A DNA stretch of 64,000 nt from Liolophura sinensis (Eukaryota; Mollusca; Polyplacophora; Chitonida; Chitonidae): assembly GCF_032854445.1 (NCBI RefSeq), contig NC_088297.1, positions 10,502,163 to 10,566,162 on the forward strand, given 5' to 3'. Of the stretch, positions 1 through 13,280 are shown piece after piece. Below the pieces are notes generated by a model. The model saw only the letters and a list, made by a program, of their open reading frames with translations. It did not search any database and was not told the origin of the DNA. Each line of letters opens with the position of its first letter. The first letter of the stretch is position 1. Position numbers and translations under genes: made by a program.

Positions 1-2
1 CA

Positions 3-3000
3 ATGGTTCAGAAAAACGGCAAGTGTGGTCTGAATAACGGCGCCACCATGAAGTTCGGCGAAACGAACTACCTGATGAAGCGACAAACCTCAGGATTCTT
101 CATCCGTAAGTTGTTTAACGGAGGGCAGGGTTTGGAATCGGATTACGAACTGACGTCCAAAGGCGACGTCAATATCGCGAACTCATCCCCTGTGTGCTGG
201 GAGCTAGAGTCCCTACGTGACGTCGAAGACGCCGGAGGCGCCGGCATTCCAGTGCAGCTGGCCAACGACCGGGGCCTCGTCTACGTATCTCTGAACAAGC
301 ACAAACGTTGGGACCTTCTGGAGAAGTTAAAGGATCATATGCAGTTTAGGAGGATGTTTGAAGAGAAGTTGAACAGCATCAACAGCCCTGTACTGGGAAT
401 TACACTGGTGGAGAAATATGGGGACTACCTTCACGGTCATTTGTCTTCCAAGGACGCTTGCAGCTGTATAAGCTACGAATCGGACGTGGCTTGGAATGCT
501 CTTCCAATCGAGTCGAGGAGAAAGGCATCTTTCCCGTGGGAATTGCGCGATAAATCCAAGCAGATGAGTCCGGACTCTGAAGAAATGTTCAAAGCCCCAA
601 AAAAGTCTGCTTCTCATAATCAGCATTATAGAGGAGTACAACGACATCACTCAGCCGATAGAAAATTACTGTCCCAAAGCTCCAAGAAGGAGAAAACACC
701 AACGAAACCTTTAAGGTACAGCACGGTTTCTTGGTGTGTCTTGTCTCAAGATTGCTGTGACGCACTGCACGTGTTGATTTTATCTCGTAATATACCATTG
801 TCATAATTCTTTTACAACTCTCCTCACTCTTTTTATCGTTTACTGAAGAGGAAATGGTTTTCCGTTTGTTTCATTTCTGTTTTCCATTTCCTTCCCTAGC
901 CCTCCAGAGATGCATGTTGCAATCCATCCATTTGTCCTTAGTGCCATTCTGTCAACTGTACACCTTGCTTCCGTAGTCGTTGGTGTTATTCCAGTTGTAA
1001 TCAGTGTATAGATCTGTTGGTTAATCAGTTCGCATTTCGCCTTCAAACTGGCTACGTATGATACATAAGGTGGCTTCATTTGGCCAGACAGGCTGTATAT
1101 ATGTGATCGTGACAGTAATCATGGCCACTCTAGCGTAATTCAACATCCCCGTTTCTTTTTGTGTCTTTTACAGTTACACTTATTTAATACAAAGGTGATC
1201 GTTGTAGACGAATTTTAGTTACCTGTGTTCGGGCAACGGTGAGAGGATTTTGCATGTACATCTCCCCTCCCGCCCTTGTTCAGTTTCACCAAGCCTATCG
1301 TCACAATCATTTGCATGTTAGTTCATCAAGGTAAGCCATATTGTTCGCATCTAAATCATAGGTTTTGGTGGTTATCTTATGCCAATCTTGTAAACGCAAT
1401 TACTTTTGACTCATTTCCTGTCACGCATGTACATGGTTGGTACGTTTGACTCACTTCCAAAACAAAACTATCTTTATTTCACATTCCTCATGTCTGTTGG
1501 GCGTATCCGTAAGTTTTTTTTTTACGGTGAACATTCCTTTCCCTTACCCAAACTTGTAAATCTGCACATTGTCTCAATGAGTACTCCGTCCAACTAATGG
1601 ACCTGGCACAATGGTGCCTGGTAACTGAGCATAACGGGTTGAACATTCTGATATATTCCCAAGGTCTTCTCCATGCTTGCCTGATGTAATACAGTCCAAA
1701 AACTGTGAGAACATGATTCCCGTCGGGCCTTCACATTACATGCATGGATATTCTTTCCACAGATTTTACACTGTACTTGTACCGCACATAGAATTTTTAA
1801 CGTGGCACACAATAACGTGTGTTGGTTTGGTTGTGGGGTTGTGAACCAACTCTTCGTTATTCCCTTCCATTAACGGCCTGTGTGTGTAGCACACACCATG
1901 GTAAAGTTTCACACTTTAGGTGCCATTACATTAATCTATTTGGTGTGTTTGACACAGTTCGCCTTTGGTTTCATTCCATTTGTCGTGTACGTGCTGAATC
2001 AGCCTTTTTGTCAACCACATATACTGTAACAGGACATCTTCACTATTTAGCCTACGTTTCTGGTTCTAACATGTTCTCTACACGATATCGCTGAACTATT
2101 GCCAATGTGGCGTTAAACCATAACCAGTCATTCACTTATTTTGTCTATAAAAACCTTATTGCTATTTATTTCAATGCACTGGCGTGAATAACCTCCAATT
2201 CGTTTGTGTCGCTAGTTTGTACAGTAAGTGTGTGCTATAACATATATTACGGTTGATGTTATAATATGAAATATTGAGCGTGGTACTTATAATCTTGTTC
2301 TATACTCATTCAGTGCGTGTTGAAGCAACTCGTTGGTATCAACGGTAACACAGTTATCAATGAACGCAATGTGCGTTCCTGTTCCATATAGCAGATAGAG
2401 TGCAGCCTCAGGGACGATCCGTCAGGTATATGTAGTATGTGTTGGCGTATATGCGTATTACATAGAAATACATTAAACACTCGTGTAATTACAGGAATAT
2501 GTTTCATTCGTGCATTGGTCTGTACTGGAGCAGCTCTGTACTATTGTTAAACCTTGTTCCTTTCGATCTCAGTCAGTATAGCACCCCTGAGGCCATCCAG
2601 AATTCTGTCGGTAGAGTTATATGGACCTGTCTGGCAGCATTTTAACTCTTCACACGACATGACAGAGCTTCCGGAACGTAGGCGCAGTGCTCTCAGATGT
2701 CTACTGACTGTGCTTCCAGTAAGGCAAATTGAACACACACCCCATGTACATGCATGGTGATGAGCATCTAGATCATTCTAAAGCTGGCTGCTTCGGTGGC
2801 ATGGGACCAAACCCTGGTCGAGTCATACGAAGTACTTTAAATGTGGCACTTGAGCACTAAGAGGTTAAAGCAAAGAAACAGTACTGGTTGACCCGGTGTC
2901 AGTATATTGTATCAGGGTGAAGTGTCATGTCTGGTGTGTTCAGCATGATACTTCAGTGGCGGCAGCACCTTTGTGGCATATGGACTCGTTGTGCCACCAG

Positions 3001-6000
3001 AAGACAAAGTATATGTACACGCACGTAATGACTCGTCGTCATATGACTGTGAAATTGTTAAGTACGCCGTTAAACCCCAAGCGTACACATGTACATACAT
3101 TCTAACGCGAATATGTCACAGAGGTCTCCTAGATAGGCATGTTGTAGATATGGGTATCATGATCTGGAGTTCATCTAGATGAAGCTAAAAGTTGAACAAA
3201 GCCAACGCGTTTCTATGAGGTTCCACAGTACCTTGAGGAATTCGTGTCTTAATGACGAACCTCCCCTCATACGACCAACAGATATGCCCACCATATTGGT
3301 GGAATACAGGTGGTCTTCAACGCATGTTAGACTGTGCAAAAGGATACACGATTACCGTCGACCTCTTATTGTCACTAGGCTCCATTGGCAGTGAAAGCGA
3401 GGGAATCCAAGGCGGGGTTTGAACCTGCTCCTTTTCTGCCCTAGCTATTGAAACAAATTTGATTTAAGGTGGCCATAAATGGTTTTGCTCTTTTCCGGCT
3501 ACAAAATGAACAAAGTGAAACAATCACTAAAATATTATAAGCATGGTACGCGTTATAAGAAGATAAGAATTCAGATAAAAAGACATGGAATTGTTAAGAT
3601 AAATTTCAATCGTAAAAATGTAAAATATCCACATGTTGTACGCTGTATTGTAATGATTTAACGAGACCGTCTCGCGAATTCAGTTAAACGATGAGTAAAG
3701 CACGCCACATTGTAGTATCATCTTGCCCAAGGTATAAAACACACCTTACACCTCTCAGTGATTTTTTCCGTTAATTCCCAGTCCTTGTATATAGTCAGGT
3801 TGTACCCGCGCCCCTCACAGAGAGCATGCATGTCAGTGCTCGACCGTGCTCGATTAGCGTGGCGCATTCATGCAGCAAGAACTTTGTGCAAGGTCCGCTG
3901 TGCTTGTAAAATAGATGACTCCTATATACCAAGTATGGGCCGGATATAAGGCTGACGCTAGCTTGTGCAATGCATATAGCCTTTGTCCTATATACAGATG
4001 TAGTACTGGTCTAGACGGCGGATAAAGCTTAACACAGTATATACATATAGCTTCAAGCTTCTGACGCAGGGTACTAAAGGTTGGTGTTAGCGTTTTCCAT
4101 TTTCTTTTATTAGAGTGCACAATACAATGTGTCATTGTACATATACATGTAGATATGTGTTGTTTTTTTCTTTTTTTTTCTTTTAATACTTGAAATTAGT
4201 GCAGCTGTTTTAGTTCACGACTATTACAAATTAAGGTGTATAGTAAGGTAAAAGCGTATAGAAAGGTAATTCCTAATTACTGCTTATAGTCCGTAGCCTT
4301 ACTACAGTCTACCTGAAACCATAAGGTTATAGGGGTCGGTCATAGAGAGAGTAATTCATAACAATCACGGCTTAACCCGCATATACTATAACCCGCACAA
4401 ATTCAACGTTTGCAGTATCCAACGGGCACAAAAGTGTGGATGGCAGAGGCCGCCAAAGTACTATTCCTGACGCTCGAGTCATCGAAGAACTCGAGTCCTT
4501 GGTGAACTTGAGTGTTTATTGAGGAGAATGAGCATAGACCTTGCGTTACTGTTTCGTTTGAGAATAGTGTTTTGGCGGCTTCTGCCTTCCGTACAAATGC
4601 GTGGGATTTGCGCATGGTTGAGTGAATTTAACTGATGTTTCTCGGAATCCTTTATCCTTGTACCAGTAACACGATACACGAAGCCTGTGTTTACGGTGTC
4701 ATGTGTTGACTTCATTTGTTTATCCTTACCAATGTAACATACATACAAATAGGTCACGATACAATACCATTAAAGACGTAGAGCGCATTGAGCAATACCA
4801 GAACAATACCAGAAAAAATTATTAATTGCAATACACACTGATACTAACAAACCGTAGAGGCTCAAGTTGTATTCATGAGTTCTTTGCACGCTGTCTGAAC
4901 CACTCTTAAATACCTAGGGACAGTCATTGGCATATACAATGGTTTCTTGTCCACCTTTATTTGTCACTTTATAACAGTAACTTGACTCTTTACTTTTTGT
5001 TCTTTTTTTCTGGTGTAGAAATTTACAAAGTAACCTTGGATTTCAAGATGGTGGCCCAGAAGTCTTATACGAAGTAACTTACCCCAGACCTCTAGACGCC
5101 TCTTCCGGTTGCCAAGATCTGAAAGTACGACGCTGGAACTGGTGTAAGTTCATATGTAATGCTTCATAATTTGTCATTACCTTATTTTTTAAGAGTGGGC
5201 CACCATCATGGCTACAGACTAATGATCTGAAGTGAAGCAGCCCATACTACTTCCCCAGTAAAACTCTCTACAAGAATCGCAAAACGTAACGGTCAGGGGT
5301 CGCGTTGGGCATTTGGTGATAGTCACATTCCATCGAAATGGTACCCCGAATGTCCAAAATATAAGAATCTGCTAAATCCCTTCTGGCTTTTTTATCTTGG
5401 TGGAACGTTTCTTCGGAATGACAGTTCAATTTAAATTTGAGAAAAATTTCCATAGCAATCCTAAGGTTACGTACACGCAATTACCATGGCAACCATGAAT
5501 CACGACTGAGGCATTGCGTAACTGCACGAGAATTTTGTGAACCAGTTGGGTATATATCTTGGGAAATTTAACCATCATTTCCTCTTTTTTCTTTTGTTGA
5601 ACAGGCTTCCGTGATAAGAAGTCAAAATCAAAGTGCAAAGGTCAGAAGATTTCAAGAAGGGCAGATAACTATTGTATGACTCAGAAAGAGCTTCAAGACT
5701 TGAACGGTGACGTTGACCTCGGCCTTTACCTGTACTTGAGCGGCCGGCAAGAGCCAGAGGAATTTGAACCGGTCATGTTGGGAGATCACATGGACGAGCA
5801 AAAACTCTGCCAGCTGGAGGAGACGTCACGCTGTGTGGCAGAAGTTTCTCGCGAGGTTCCTCATGAAGAGCCCAAAGCCGCCTGTGATGGAGATCATTGT
5901 CTTACCTACAGGGACCCCGAGTGTCCATGGGGGACCCCCTTTGAATTGTCCATGATTAAAGTGGACGGAGACGCGCTGTTCGAAGATGAATTTGAATTTC

Positions 6001-6257
6001 TAGAAACGCCAAATGAAGACTTACCCGGTGATGACTTTGAAGTGGTCGAAGAAAGGGGTCAAAGCGAACCTCTGGAATCTCCAGATGGAATGTTGCTGGT
6101 TCAAAAAGAGGATGCCGGCTTCATTCACGTCGACTCAACAAGCATTATCAACAGTCCAAGACAAACTGTAACGCTAGCAGATTATTTAAAACCACCCCAC
6201 TCAAAACGGTCTAGTAAAGAAATTAAAAATAAGAGAGCCAGCAAAAAGAAGAGTTGA
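3..6257 (+). CDS. Unrecognised three-exon gene (3' part)
   Basis: I do not recognise this protein. Three exons join in frame: 3-715 (donor GTACAG), 5019-5143 (acceptor TGGTGTAG, donor GTAAGT) and 5605-6257 (acceptor GAACAG, stop TGA). Phases match at both junctions (AG|A and T|GC), and the sum is 1491 nt, up to 496 residues. The frame is open to the window edge, so the gene may begin upstream. However, the in-frame ATG at 48 lies in a near-perfect Kozak context (GCCACCATG) and would give 481 residues. The first exon encodes a mixed, possibly folded region with aromatic and Leu-rich stretches. A basic linker (KKEKTPTKPLR, then KKSKSKCKGQK) follows. The C-terminal exon is strongly acidic around residues 390-450 and ends in a Lys/Arg/Ser-rich tail (KNKRASKKKS), which could be a nuclear signal. 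I see no transmembrane segment in the visible part. The function is unknown; the gene model is firmer than any functional guess. Confidence 0.7.
2780..3095 (+). repeat. Second-family SINE, 'GTTAAACCCCAA' tail
   Basis: The 3' end (TCGTCATATGACTGTGAAAT at 3033, then TTGTTAAGTACGCCGTTAAA) is related to the 3' domain of the main SINE in this window (TGAAATATTCTTGAGTACGG, then CGTAAAACACCAA). The 5' part, with CTGGTCGAGTCATACGAAG, is unlike the main family. A second copy of the same 3' region lies near 57180-57385. The exact left boundary is uncertain. Confidence 0.55.
3390..3455 (-). repeat. tRNA-like SINE head fragment
   Basis: On the minus strand this reads AGCTAGGGCAG, then GGTTCAAACCCCGCC, matching pol III A- and B-box spacing. 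No acceptor stem closes, so it is a SINE head remnant rather than a tRNA gene. Confidence 0.35.
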
Positions 6258-6971
6258 TGCTTTTTCAACCTAGGTAATGCATTTTCTACTGTTTGTCCAT
6301 AAATATTTCAGGAATTCAGGTCTAAGTAGTTTTACAGTTTTACAGAATTAGTGGTCAGTTAAATGCTCATCGCTGGGTAATGAATAAAAGTGACTATATT
6401 ACAGCTGCCTAAGACTAGGTTTGGTCGGCAGCTTAAGAGGATCGGAATCCACGACATAAAAGTTGTGTTTGTTGAGAGGCCATCTTCTTCACACTTTTTG
6501 CTGTTTTGATAACTTAGTGACATGAAGTGAAACGAAGCGTTTAGGTTTGCCTGGAAATATTCGTGGGGAAACAGTGGCATTGAAAGGAAAAAATGTTCAC
6601 TTGGATGAAATCACGGAAAACGGACTGTGGCGATTTGGATTTGATGTACTAAGAACTCTGCGAAACAATATCTCTTGTCCATTCTAGAAATGCGGCAAAT
6701 AGATCATTGTTCATGCGAGTGAGGTGTTCGTTTATAAAGAAACTGAAAAAAAAATCCCTGAAAAAAAAATAACGTAGCTGATTTTAAATTTGAGCGTCTG
6801 ATGGAGAAGCTGTATAACTCCGGATGTTTAGTCAAATTGTATTTTACGGCTGATACTTATCTTCACATATGTCTTATTCCCAGAACTGCGTTGTTTTTAG
6901 TAACTTATTTAACTTTTAACTATCTTTGGGTGTCATTTCCAGTGTATTGTCGAACAGCTGGATCCTTCTCA

Positions 6972-6977
6972 AATAAA
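6972..6977 (+). promoter_or_regulatory. Candidate poly(A) signal, first gene
   Basis: This is the first canonical AATAAA downstream of the TGA at 6255, giving a 3' UTR of about 0.73 kb. It is followed by a T-rich stretch. Placement is by position only. Confidence 0.4.
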
Positions 6978-7102
6978 GCAGATTGTTTTTGTTACTAGAA
7001 ATTTGCATATCTTCTGTTCTGAATTAGTTACGGGAGTGCATGGTCACCCAATATTTCCCGTCTACACTAGCCTACAAAAGCACACAATAAGCCGAGTCGG
7101 CA

Positions 7103-7360
7103 TTTCAGGAATCTCGCGAGTTCACACAGGTTGAGACGAGAAAGGGTGTATGGGGGCTCTCGCGAACTATATAACGCAGCTACAGAGGTGTGATTTTACG
7201 GCAGCTGCTAACGGCACCGTTGGGCCGACAGGCCCCGGATATGCGAGATGTGTATTAAAACTAGCAAGTACCGTATAATCTCGCAATTTAGCTGCGTTAG
7301 TGTGCGAGAGCGCCCATCATGTCTCGTTGATATCTGCGTAAACTCGCGGGATTCCTGAAA
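7103..7360. mobile_element. Foldback/MITE-like element with ~80-bp inverted ends
   Basis: The left end TTTCAGGAATCTCGCGAGTT (7103-7122) is the reverse complement of 7341-7360 with one mismatch. The pairing continues imperfectly inward: GAGACGAG pairs with CTCGTT, GGGGGCTCTCGCG with GAGAGCGCCC, and TAACGCAGCT with AGCTGCGTTA. Each arm is about 80 bp around a roughly 100-bp centre. I see no open frame or clear target-site duplication. The segment is unusually CpG-rich for this locus. Confidence 0.7.
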
Positions 7361-8325
7361 TTGGTCACGCCGCGGTGTTTGTGAGCCAAAGCACTACACA
7401 GGAACAGTGACGCACTAACAGAACAAGAGAGTGCACTTCCGGGAACGGCTATTTTTAGGCCTCTTATTTTTTGTGGTTTCTAATAACCCATAAAAGACCC
7501 AGTATATTCTTCGAAGTACCCTGTACACAAGAATATTTCACTTATACGACGGTGGCCAGTGTTTTCAGCAAATATGAAATAGCTTAGCTGGATATACGTA
7601 TATGCGTGAAGGGCCTCCATTTATAAGGCGACGCGAATATTGTCTTGGATGTGAAAAAAAAAATCAAACAGGATATAGTGGCCAACAAAGAATTCCAAAT
7701 AACAATCATCTCAACTGATGAGCAACATTCCTGTAGGCAATTTGGAGCCTTTGTGAATGAAGTCATCTAACCAGTTATTTCTGTGTTAACACATACAGGG
7801 TCCTATAGATTAGTATATTATACATTGTAGATTTTGTACAGTGGACCGAATGAAGTTAATACAAACCCATGTGTATACCATGGCGTTGAAGAGCACACGG
7901 ATATTTAACACGGATGTACATGACATTCGCCACACGCACATGTAAAACACTCGAAGATATTACAGTAAACATGTATATAGGACTATAGTTTAGGCCTAAT
8001 TATACGAGCGTGTATATGTTTTTGTGTGTTTGATGTTTAAAGCATTTCGAATTTTTCTGCTTATGTACTACTGTTGTCAGCCTGAGTTTGAGCTGAGAAA
8101 AGCGACCAGTGCCCAGAGGGAGAAAAAAGGGCATTGTAACATAACATTTTGCTGTGTATCTTACGGTATGGAGAAAGTAAACTATATAATTTGCATATAT
8201 AGACAAATGGGCTACATCTACCAAAGTTAATGTAAACATGTAAGAAACTGATGTACATGTATATATTGGTGTGCATTTCGACATAGCACTAGACTTGCAC
8301 ACACATACAGCATACTCTCTAAAAA

Positions 8326-8566
8326 CCGCCAAGGCGGTTAGCACGGCACACTATCCCAGGAACCTCTCACCAATGCGGTCGCACTGAGCTCATGTCCAGT
8401 GTATGCTGGCTTCTTCTCCGGCCGTACGTGGGAGGGTCTGGCAGCAGCCTGCGGATAGTCGTGGATTTCTGCCCGGTTTCCTCCCACCATAACACCGGCC
8501 ACCGTCGTGTAAGTGAAATATTCTTGAGTACGGCGTAAAACACCAATGAAATAAATAAATAAAAAC
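8326..8566 (+). repeat. Main-family tRNA-derived SINE, near full length
   Basis: The copy runs from the degraded head (GCGGTTAGCACGGCAC) through CATGCTGG-like body sequence to the conserved 3' domain (GTGAAATATTCTTGAGTACGG) and an (AAAT)n tail. It sits 40 bp before a CA microsatellite. Confidence 0.85.
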
Positions 8567-8604
8567 TACTGTGTATTAGTGGTACACAGTGTCGTGACAA
8601 AAAT

Positions 8605-8605
<1 letters not shown>

Positions 8606-8649
<44 letters not shown>
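8606..8649. repeat. (CA)n microsatellite
   Basis: About 22 uninterrupted CA dinucleotides, the longest pure CA run in the window. It creates spurious Cys-Val open frames on the minus strand. Confidence 0.95.
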
Positions 8650-8651
<2 letters not shown>

Positions 8652-10247
8652 ATTTTGTGTACCAGCACTACACAAATTGTATAATGCAATTAACACATCC
8701 ACATCGATTTGTGTATGTATGTGGGTACAGTTGATACACGTCACTGTGGATGTGCAACTTTGTACACAATCGTTTTTATCGAATACACTCAGTTTAATTG
8801 TTTATGTAACTTCCGGTGGATGTACATTCGATTGGTGCTTTTGCTTTCACAGAACTTTGCCTGTGAAAAATAATTATATTTTTTGGTTCGGAACTGTTTT
8901 GCACCTTATACATATATAATGTAGATAGCTATGCACTTACCATGGCTGTTCATCCACAGTAATATGTAAGAGAGCTGTTTGTCCACAGAAAATGCGCTGC
9001 AGCTGAAAGTGCCAGACAATTGTTCTGCAGACATATACAAATGCCAGCTCTTAATAAGAAACCAACAGGTTAATTTGTTATTTAGTGCACCGCACCTTGC
9101 CAACTTCCCCTCAAATCCTAGATTTATAAAACTTTTAAGATCGCTGCCGCGAGCGTGTAAGCACTGCATGGTTTGACCAAGATCCATGTAGCCATTTTCA
9201 CGTGTAGGGACCTACAGCCCTTTCTGTATGTACATGTATAGGGACGTAATACATATTTAGGCTTATATAATTGCTGTTGAACGCCGCACTGCATGGGGAG
9301 TATTTCACTTATACGGTATAAATCAGGTTTACACATGGAAACCTTGAAGACATAAGGCTGCAACTGGCCAAATGAAACAGAGTGCGTTTGTTCCAAAAGA
9401 AAGAAAAAAAAAAAAGAAATAAAATAGAAAGGTGAAGAAGTAAAGAGATTTTAGGGTCATTTTGGTAAATATGGGTTAGGGTTACGCAACCGTGTCTTAA
9501 AACAAGGCGTGATGTAATGGCGGTCAAGTTGGGCGGAGGAAATTGGCTCGCGTATAGGCTTACATATTCCACTTAAGGACGTGGATATGTATACATACTA
9601 GTATGTGACACAGGCCAATATACAGCATTCCTTAACATATTTCACAAATGGGCCAAAACAGTTTGAGTCACTATGCGGCAGGTTGGTATATAATGCCATA
9701 TATTCATTTAATAAAATGAAGGGGACACTCTATGTATACATAACGCACGCTCCTTAATATTTAATAACTTCGATAAGATAAGCAGTTTATAACACTTGGA
9801 TATTTGATTAAAGAAATGATTCATATGTACAAGATATCTCCTTGTTCATTTGATTAGTTCTGGTCATAGTAGGGCTGCTGTACTGTCGATGTGTCGTTAT
9901 AAGCCATAATATTCATTGATACTTTTAATCATACATGTAAGTGTAGAATTACACTGACATCAGGCCAATAAAAAAGGATTACGGGACTTCTTAAGAAATC
10001 TGAATTAAATATTTGGAAAAAAAATGATACACCAAAGTTAGGAAGATATAAAGCTACCAGTGGCAACTATACAATTGGTGTAAATCATAGAAACTAATGT
10101 CATCCCAAAACACCCAAGAATATGGACAACCATGTAGAAAAAAATGGTTTCACTCGTATGTAGGCTGTATACATACATGGAGGTTTAAAAAAATAAAATA
10201 GGTGCTTTTCAAACACAGAGGAGCTCAATCTTAAAGTTATAGTGGTG

Positions 10248-10277
10248 TGGGTGGGAGTAGGGTTGGGGGGAGGGTGA
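10248..10277 (+). other. G-quadruplex-capable G-run cluster
   Basis: Four or more G-runs of three or longer with 1-4 base loops (GGGTGGGAGTAGGGTTGGGG, then GGAGGG) fit the usual intramolecular G4 pattern. No gene start lies close by. Confidence 0.5.
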
Positions 10278-12285
10278 GGATTGTTGGAATAATGTTACAG
10301 TTGTCAGAGTTCAATGGTCTGGGTTATATATTTCTCTTTTTTTTAGTATACACGGTATTGATTTTACTATGAAAATCTCACGGCTAAATATAGCGTTCAC
10401 CATCTCTGGAGTTCTCGATTATCAAATTATCGACGTGAAAATTATATTATACTGCACCTCATTTTCTCCTAAGGGACTGCGTGTTTGCCATAATACGTTC
10501 TGTGTTTCAATAAAGGTGTATTGAAGAAAAAAACAAAACGAGTTTAAAACAGACTGGATGAATACAACTCCTTAAATAATTATATTTAGATGAGCGCAAT
10601 GTGTTTTAAACCAAACTGACACAGAGTCTACGTGAATCTCATGTGACCGTAAAGACTTTACTGTTGGCGTTGAATGTTGATGGATCACTGACACGTTCTC
10701 ACAATAAAAGAATGCGACATGTCCTTGTGTGTCAGCCCTTAGTACAGTTATTCTTGGTAAAATACGTGTCGTGCCTTACGTCTCCTATTACGGGGAAATA
10801 CCGTTGTGATATAACTGAAATTCTGTTGAAAGAGACGTATGACCAAAATCCGACAGACAAACAAGACGAACTAATCTTGTGGGTTCCTTTCAGCGGAAGT
10901 GACTCAGCAGAACGTGGTTTACATCAGTTCTTCTTAGCTTATGTCACTGTAAAGGTTTTGAACATTTTTGGTTTCTTTCGTGTTCTTAGCTCATGGATTT
11001 TTCCTGGATATTCATTGATAGGGCAGTTGAAGATTAAAGATTGACTCCAAAGACGTCTTTTCAGTGCCAAAACTCTTATTTCGCCGTAATGCATTTAAAT
11101 ACTTTTTTCGTTGTCAGGTTCTCGGTTTTTCATGGATATTCGTCGATATAGCACTTACCAAATACTCGTCATCATTTTAGACTGTTCCATACTAGCCGTA
11201 TGTAATACAAAACTCATCAATGTAAATGGCTCAATAGTAGACGGTTTACATCAACTCACGTTGGATTCGTCTGGCACTTCGTGCCATTGTGACCCCTTCG
11301 CCATTGTCATCGGAAAGCGTAAGGAACACTTTCCGTTGAACTGGCTATTCCGTTTGCATGGATTTCGTCTGTTCTGCAGGAGATGCTGAAAAGCATCCAC
11401 TTGTTGATCTCATGGAATATTCTACCGGGAAAAAACAACTTGCCTTTGCGTCATCATTGATATACATTATCAGTTAAAGAGGCTACCTGTCGAAGACATC
11501 AGCACAAATCCAATCTAATTTAGACTGTTATTTTAGAACAGCTAAAATAATTACGTCACAAACATCAGCCTGTGCATGTGTTACTGTTCAAAATTGGTCA
11601 TCAAGTTCCCAAAGTTTTTAAAGCGGTTCCCATTACAAGTTTTTTAAAACTTTAAAATCATTTTACCGCTATAAATAGTACGTTTATTCGTTTATACGTT
11701 TATAGTATTCTGGGATGGTCAATACAGAAACTTTTTGTTTAATTGGAGCATTGGATTGTTTTGCCAAAAATCTCCGTGCCATAGCCACTTTAGGTTTAGG
11801 TGATTTGGTCTACATAATGATAGGCGGACTAGAAGTGTCTAGTTCTCACTCCTGTCTTACAGCGTCCGAGAGAAATATATTAGTGGATAGCATAGGTATG
11901 TAGATAAAACACACCTATATAGACAAACAAAACGTGGGTGAGATAAATAAACAAATAAATGGTACTAAACTGTAACATTTTTTTCCAATATTTTTCTTTT
12001 TCTATATGAAGTACATGTACAAGACACCAAGCATAGATAATTCATATTTCTTACATTACTTTGCTGAAAGGTTATCTGTCTTGGTTGGTTGTGAATATTG
12101 GTCATAACATTCTCTATACCATCATGACAAAATGCAGTGAAAATGTCATTAAGTGGTGTGATTCTGGCCACTGTTGACAAACCCAGATCAAACGCCTCGC
12201 CTGTCAGATGTGATCAGTCGCCTCAATGTGTGTTGTACGTCAGGTTACACTAGATTGAACTGCACAAATAGTGACGCTGTGTTTG

Positions 12286-12293
12286 TGACGTCA
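12286..12293. promoter_or_regulatory. Perfect CRE palindrome (TGACGTCA)
   Basis: An exact 8-bp CREB/ATF site lies within a run of related half-sites (GTGACG upstream; CGACACGTCA downstream). A second exact copy is at 13881-13888. Both are 1-2.7 kb upstream of the WDR48 start codon; function is not shown by sequence alone. Confidence 0.3.
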
Positions 12294-13126
12294 CAGTCAC
12301 GACACGTCATGTAGTGTATTATTGCTCGGCACAAAACACATTCCCACTCCGTAATCGAAGTATGCTTGAGTACCTCTGCTAAGAGTTTCTCTTACGTGCA
12401 AGTTTACTTGAAATTATAATAAATACACCGGAAAATTGTTACCATAGACGTCTTTTCAGAGCTAAACTCTACTTGATACCAGCTGTGTGCGCGTAACGTT
12501 TGTTTCTAGGAATGTAATGTGTCCATCGCATGCTTAACAACGTCACGGCGGTGACGCTCGGTAAACATCGGTAATCATCGGTTGTGTATCATTTCACCGT
12601 AATGCTGACGTATAAGTGAGACCTTTTTGAGTGAAAAATTGTTAAGTATGCGAGAGGAAAGCCCAAGCATACATAACAATGGTGATACCTTGTTACAGTC
12701 TTATGCATTACTAGTTAAGGAGTGCATGGTGCTTCTCTGAAACCAGGTAGCATGAAGCCTCAACATTCACGTATCCTGCTGACATTATGCCGGAAATACC
12801 AGACTCCATGACAGCCTCATCTGGTTAGGGGGGGGGGGGGGACGGGAGGAGACCGGGCAGAACCAGAGGGAAACCTACAACCGTTCGCAGGTTTCTGGCA
12901 GGCCTTTCCACCTACGAGGATGTCTTTGGTATCACTAATCAAATATACAACATCATATGAGTTCTTACATGTCATATACTTGTATGGTGAATTTAAAAAC
13001 TTCATTAATATATTACAACCAATAAATCAGTTCACGGCATACATCTAAACAATATATGTATACATGCATGTATGCTTATGGTTTAAGCTAGATTATATAG
13101 TACACTATTACATGCATGTATATATA

Positions 13127-13280
13127 GCCAGCAACCAGCGGATGGTCATGGGTTGTCCCTGGGCTTCGAACACTGGGCTTTGCCCGGTTTCCTCTCACCA
13201 TAATCCTGGCCGACGTGGTATAAGTAAAATATTCTTGAGTACAGTGTAAAACACCAACCAAATAAATCAAATAAATAAAT
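13127..13280 (+). repeat. Main-family SINE, 5'-truncated
   Basis: Begins mid-body at CAGCAACC with GGATGGTCATGGGTTG just after, and retains the 3' domain and a CAAATAAATAAAT tail. Confidence 0.8.

Larger units (their letters stand above)
716..5018 (+). other. Intron of the unrecognised gene
   Basis: This 4.3-kb intron lies between the first two visible exons. It holds a SINE of the second family near 2780-3095 and a tRNA-like head in reverse orientation near 3390-3455. The rest is unremarkable AT-rich DNA with no supportable coding sequence. Confidence 0.6.

Noticed and set aside
8367-8744. Minus-strand frame with a Cys-Val run
   Set aside because: Combination of the CA microsatellite and a SINE.
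10643-11389. Two neighbouring plus-strand frames (133 and 92 codons)
   Set aside because: They look like weakly repeated AT-rich DNA; no motif, no splice-site pairing and no family resemblance.
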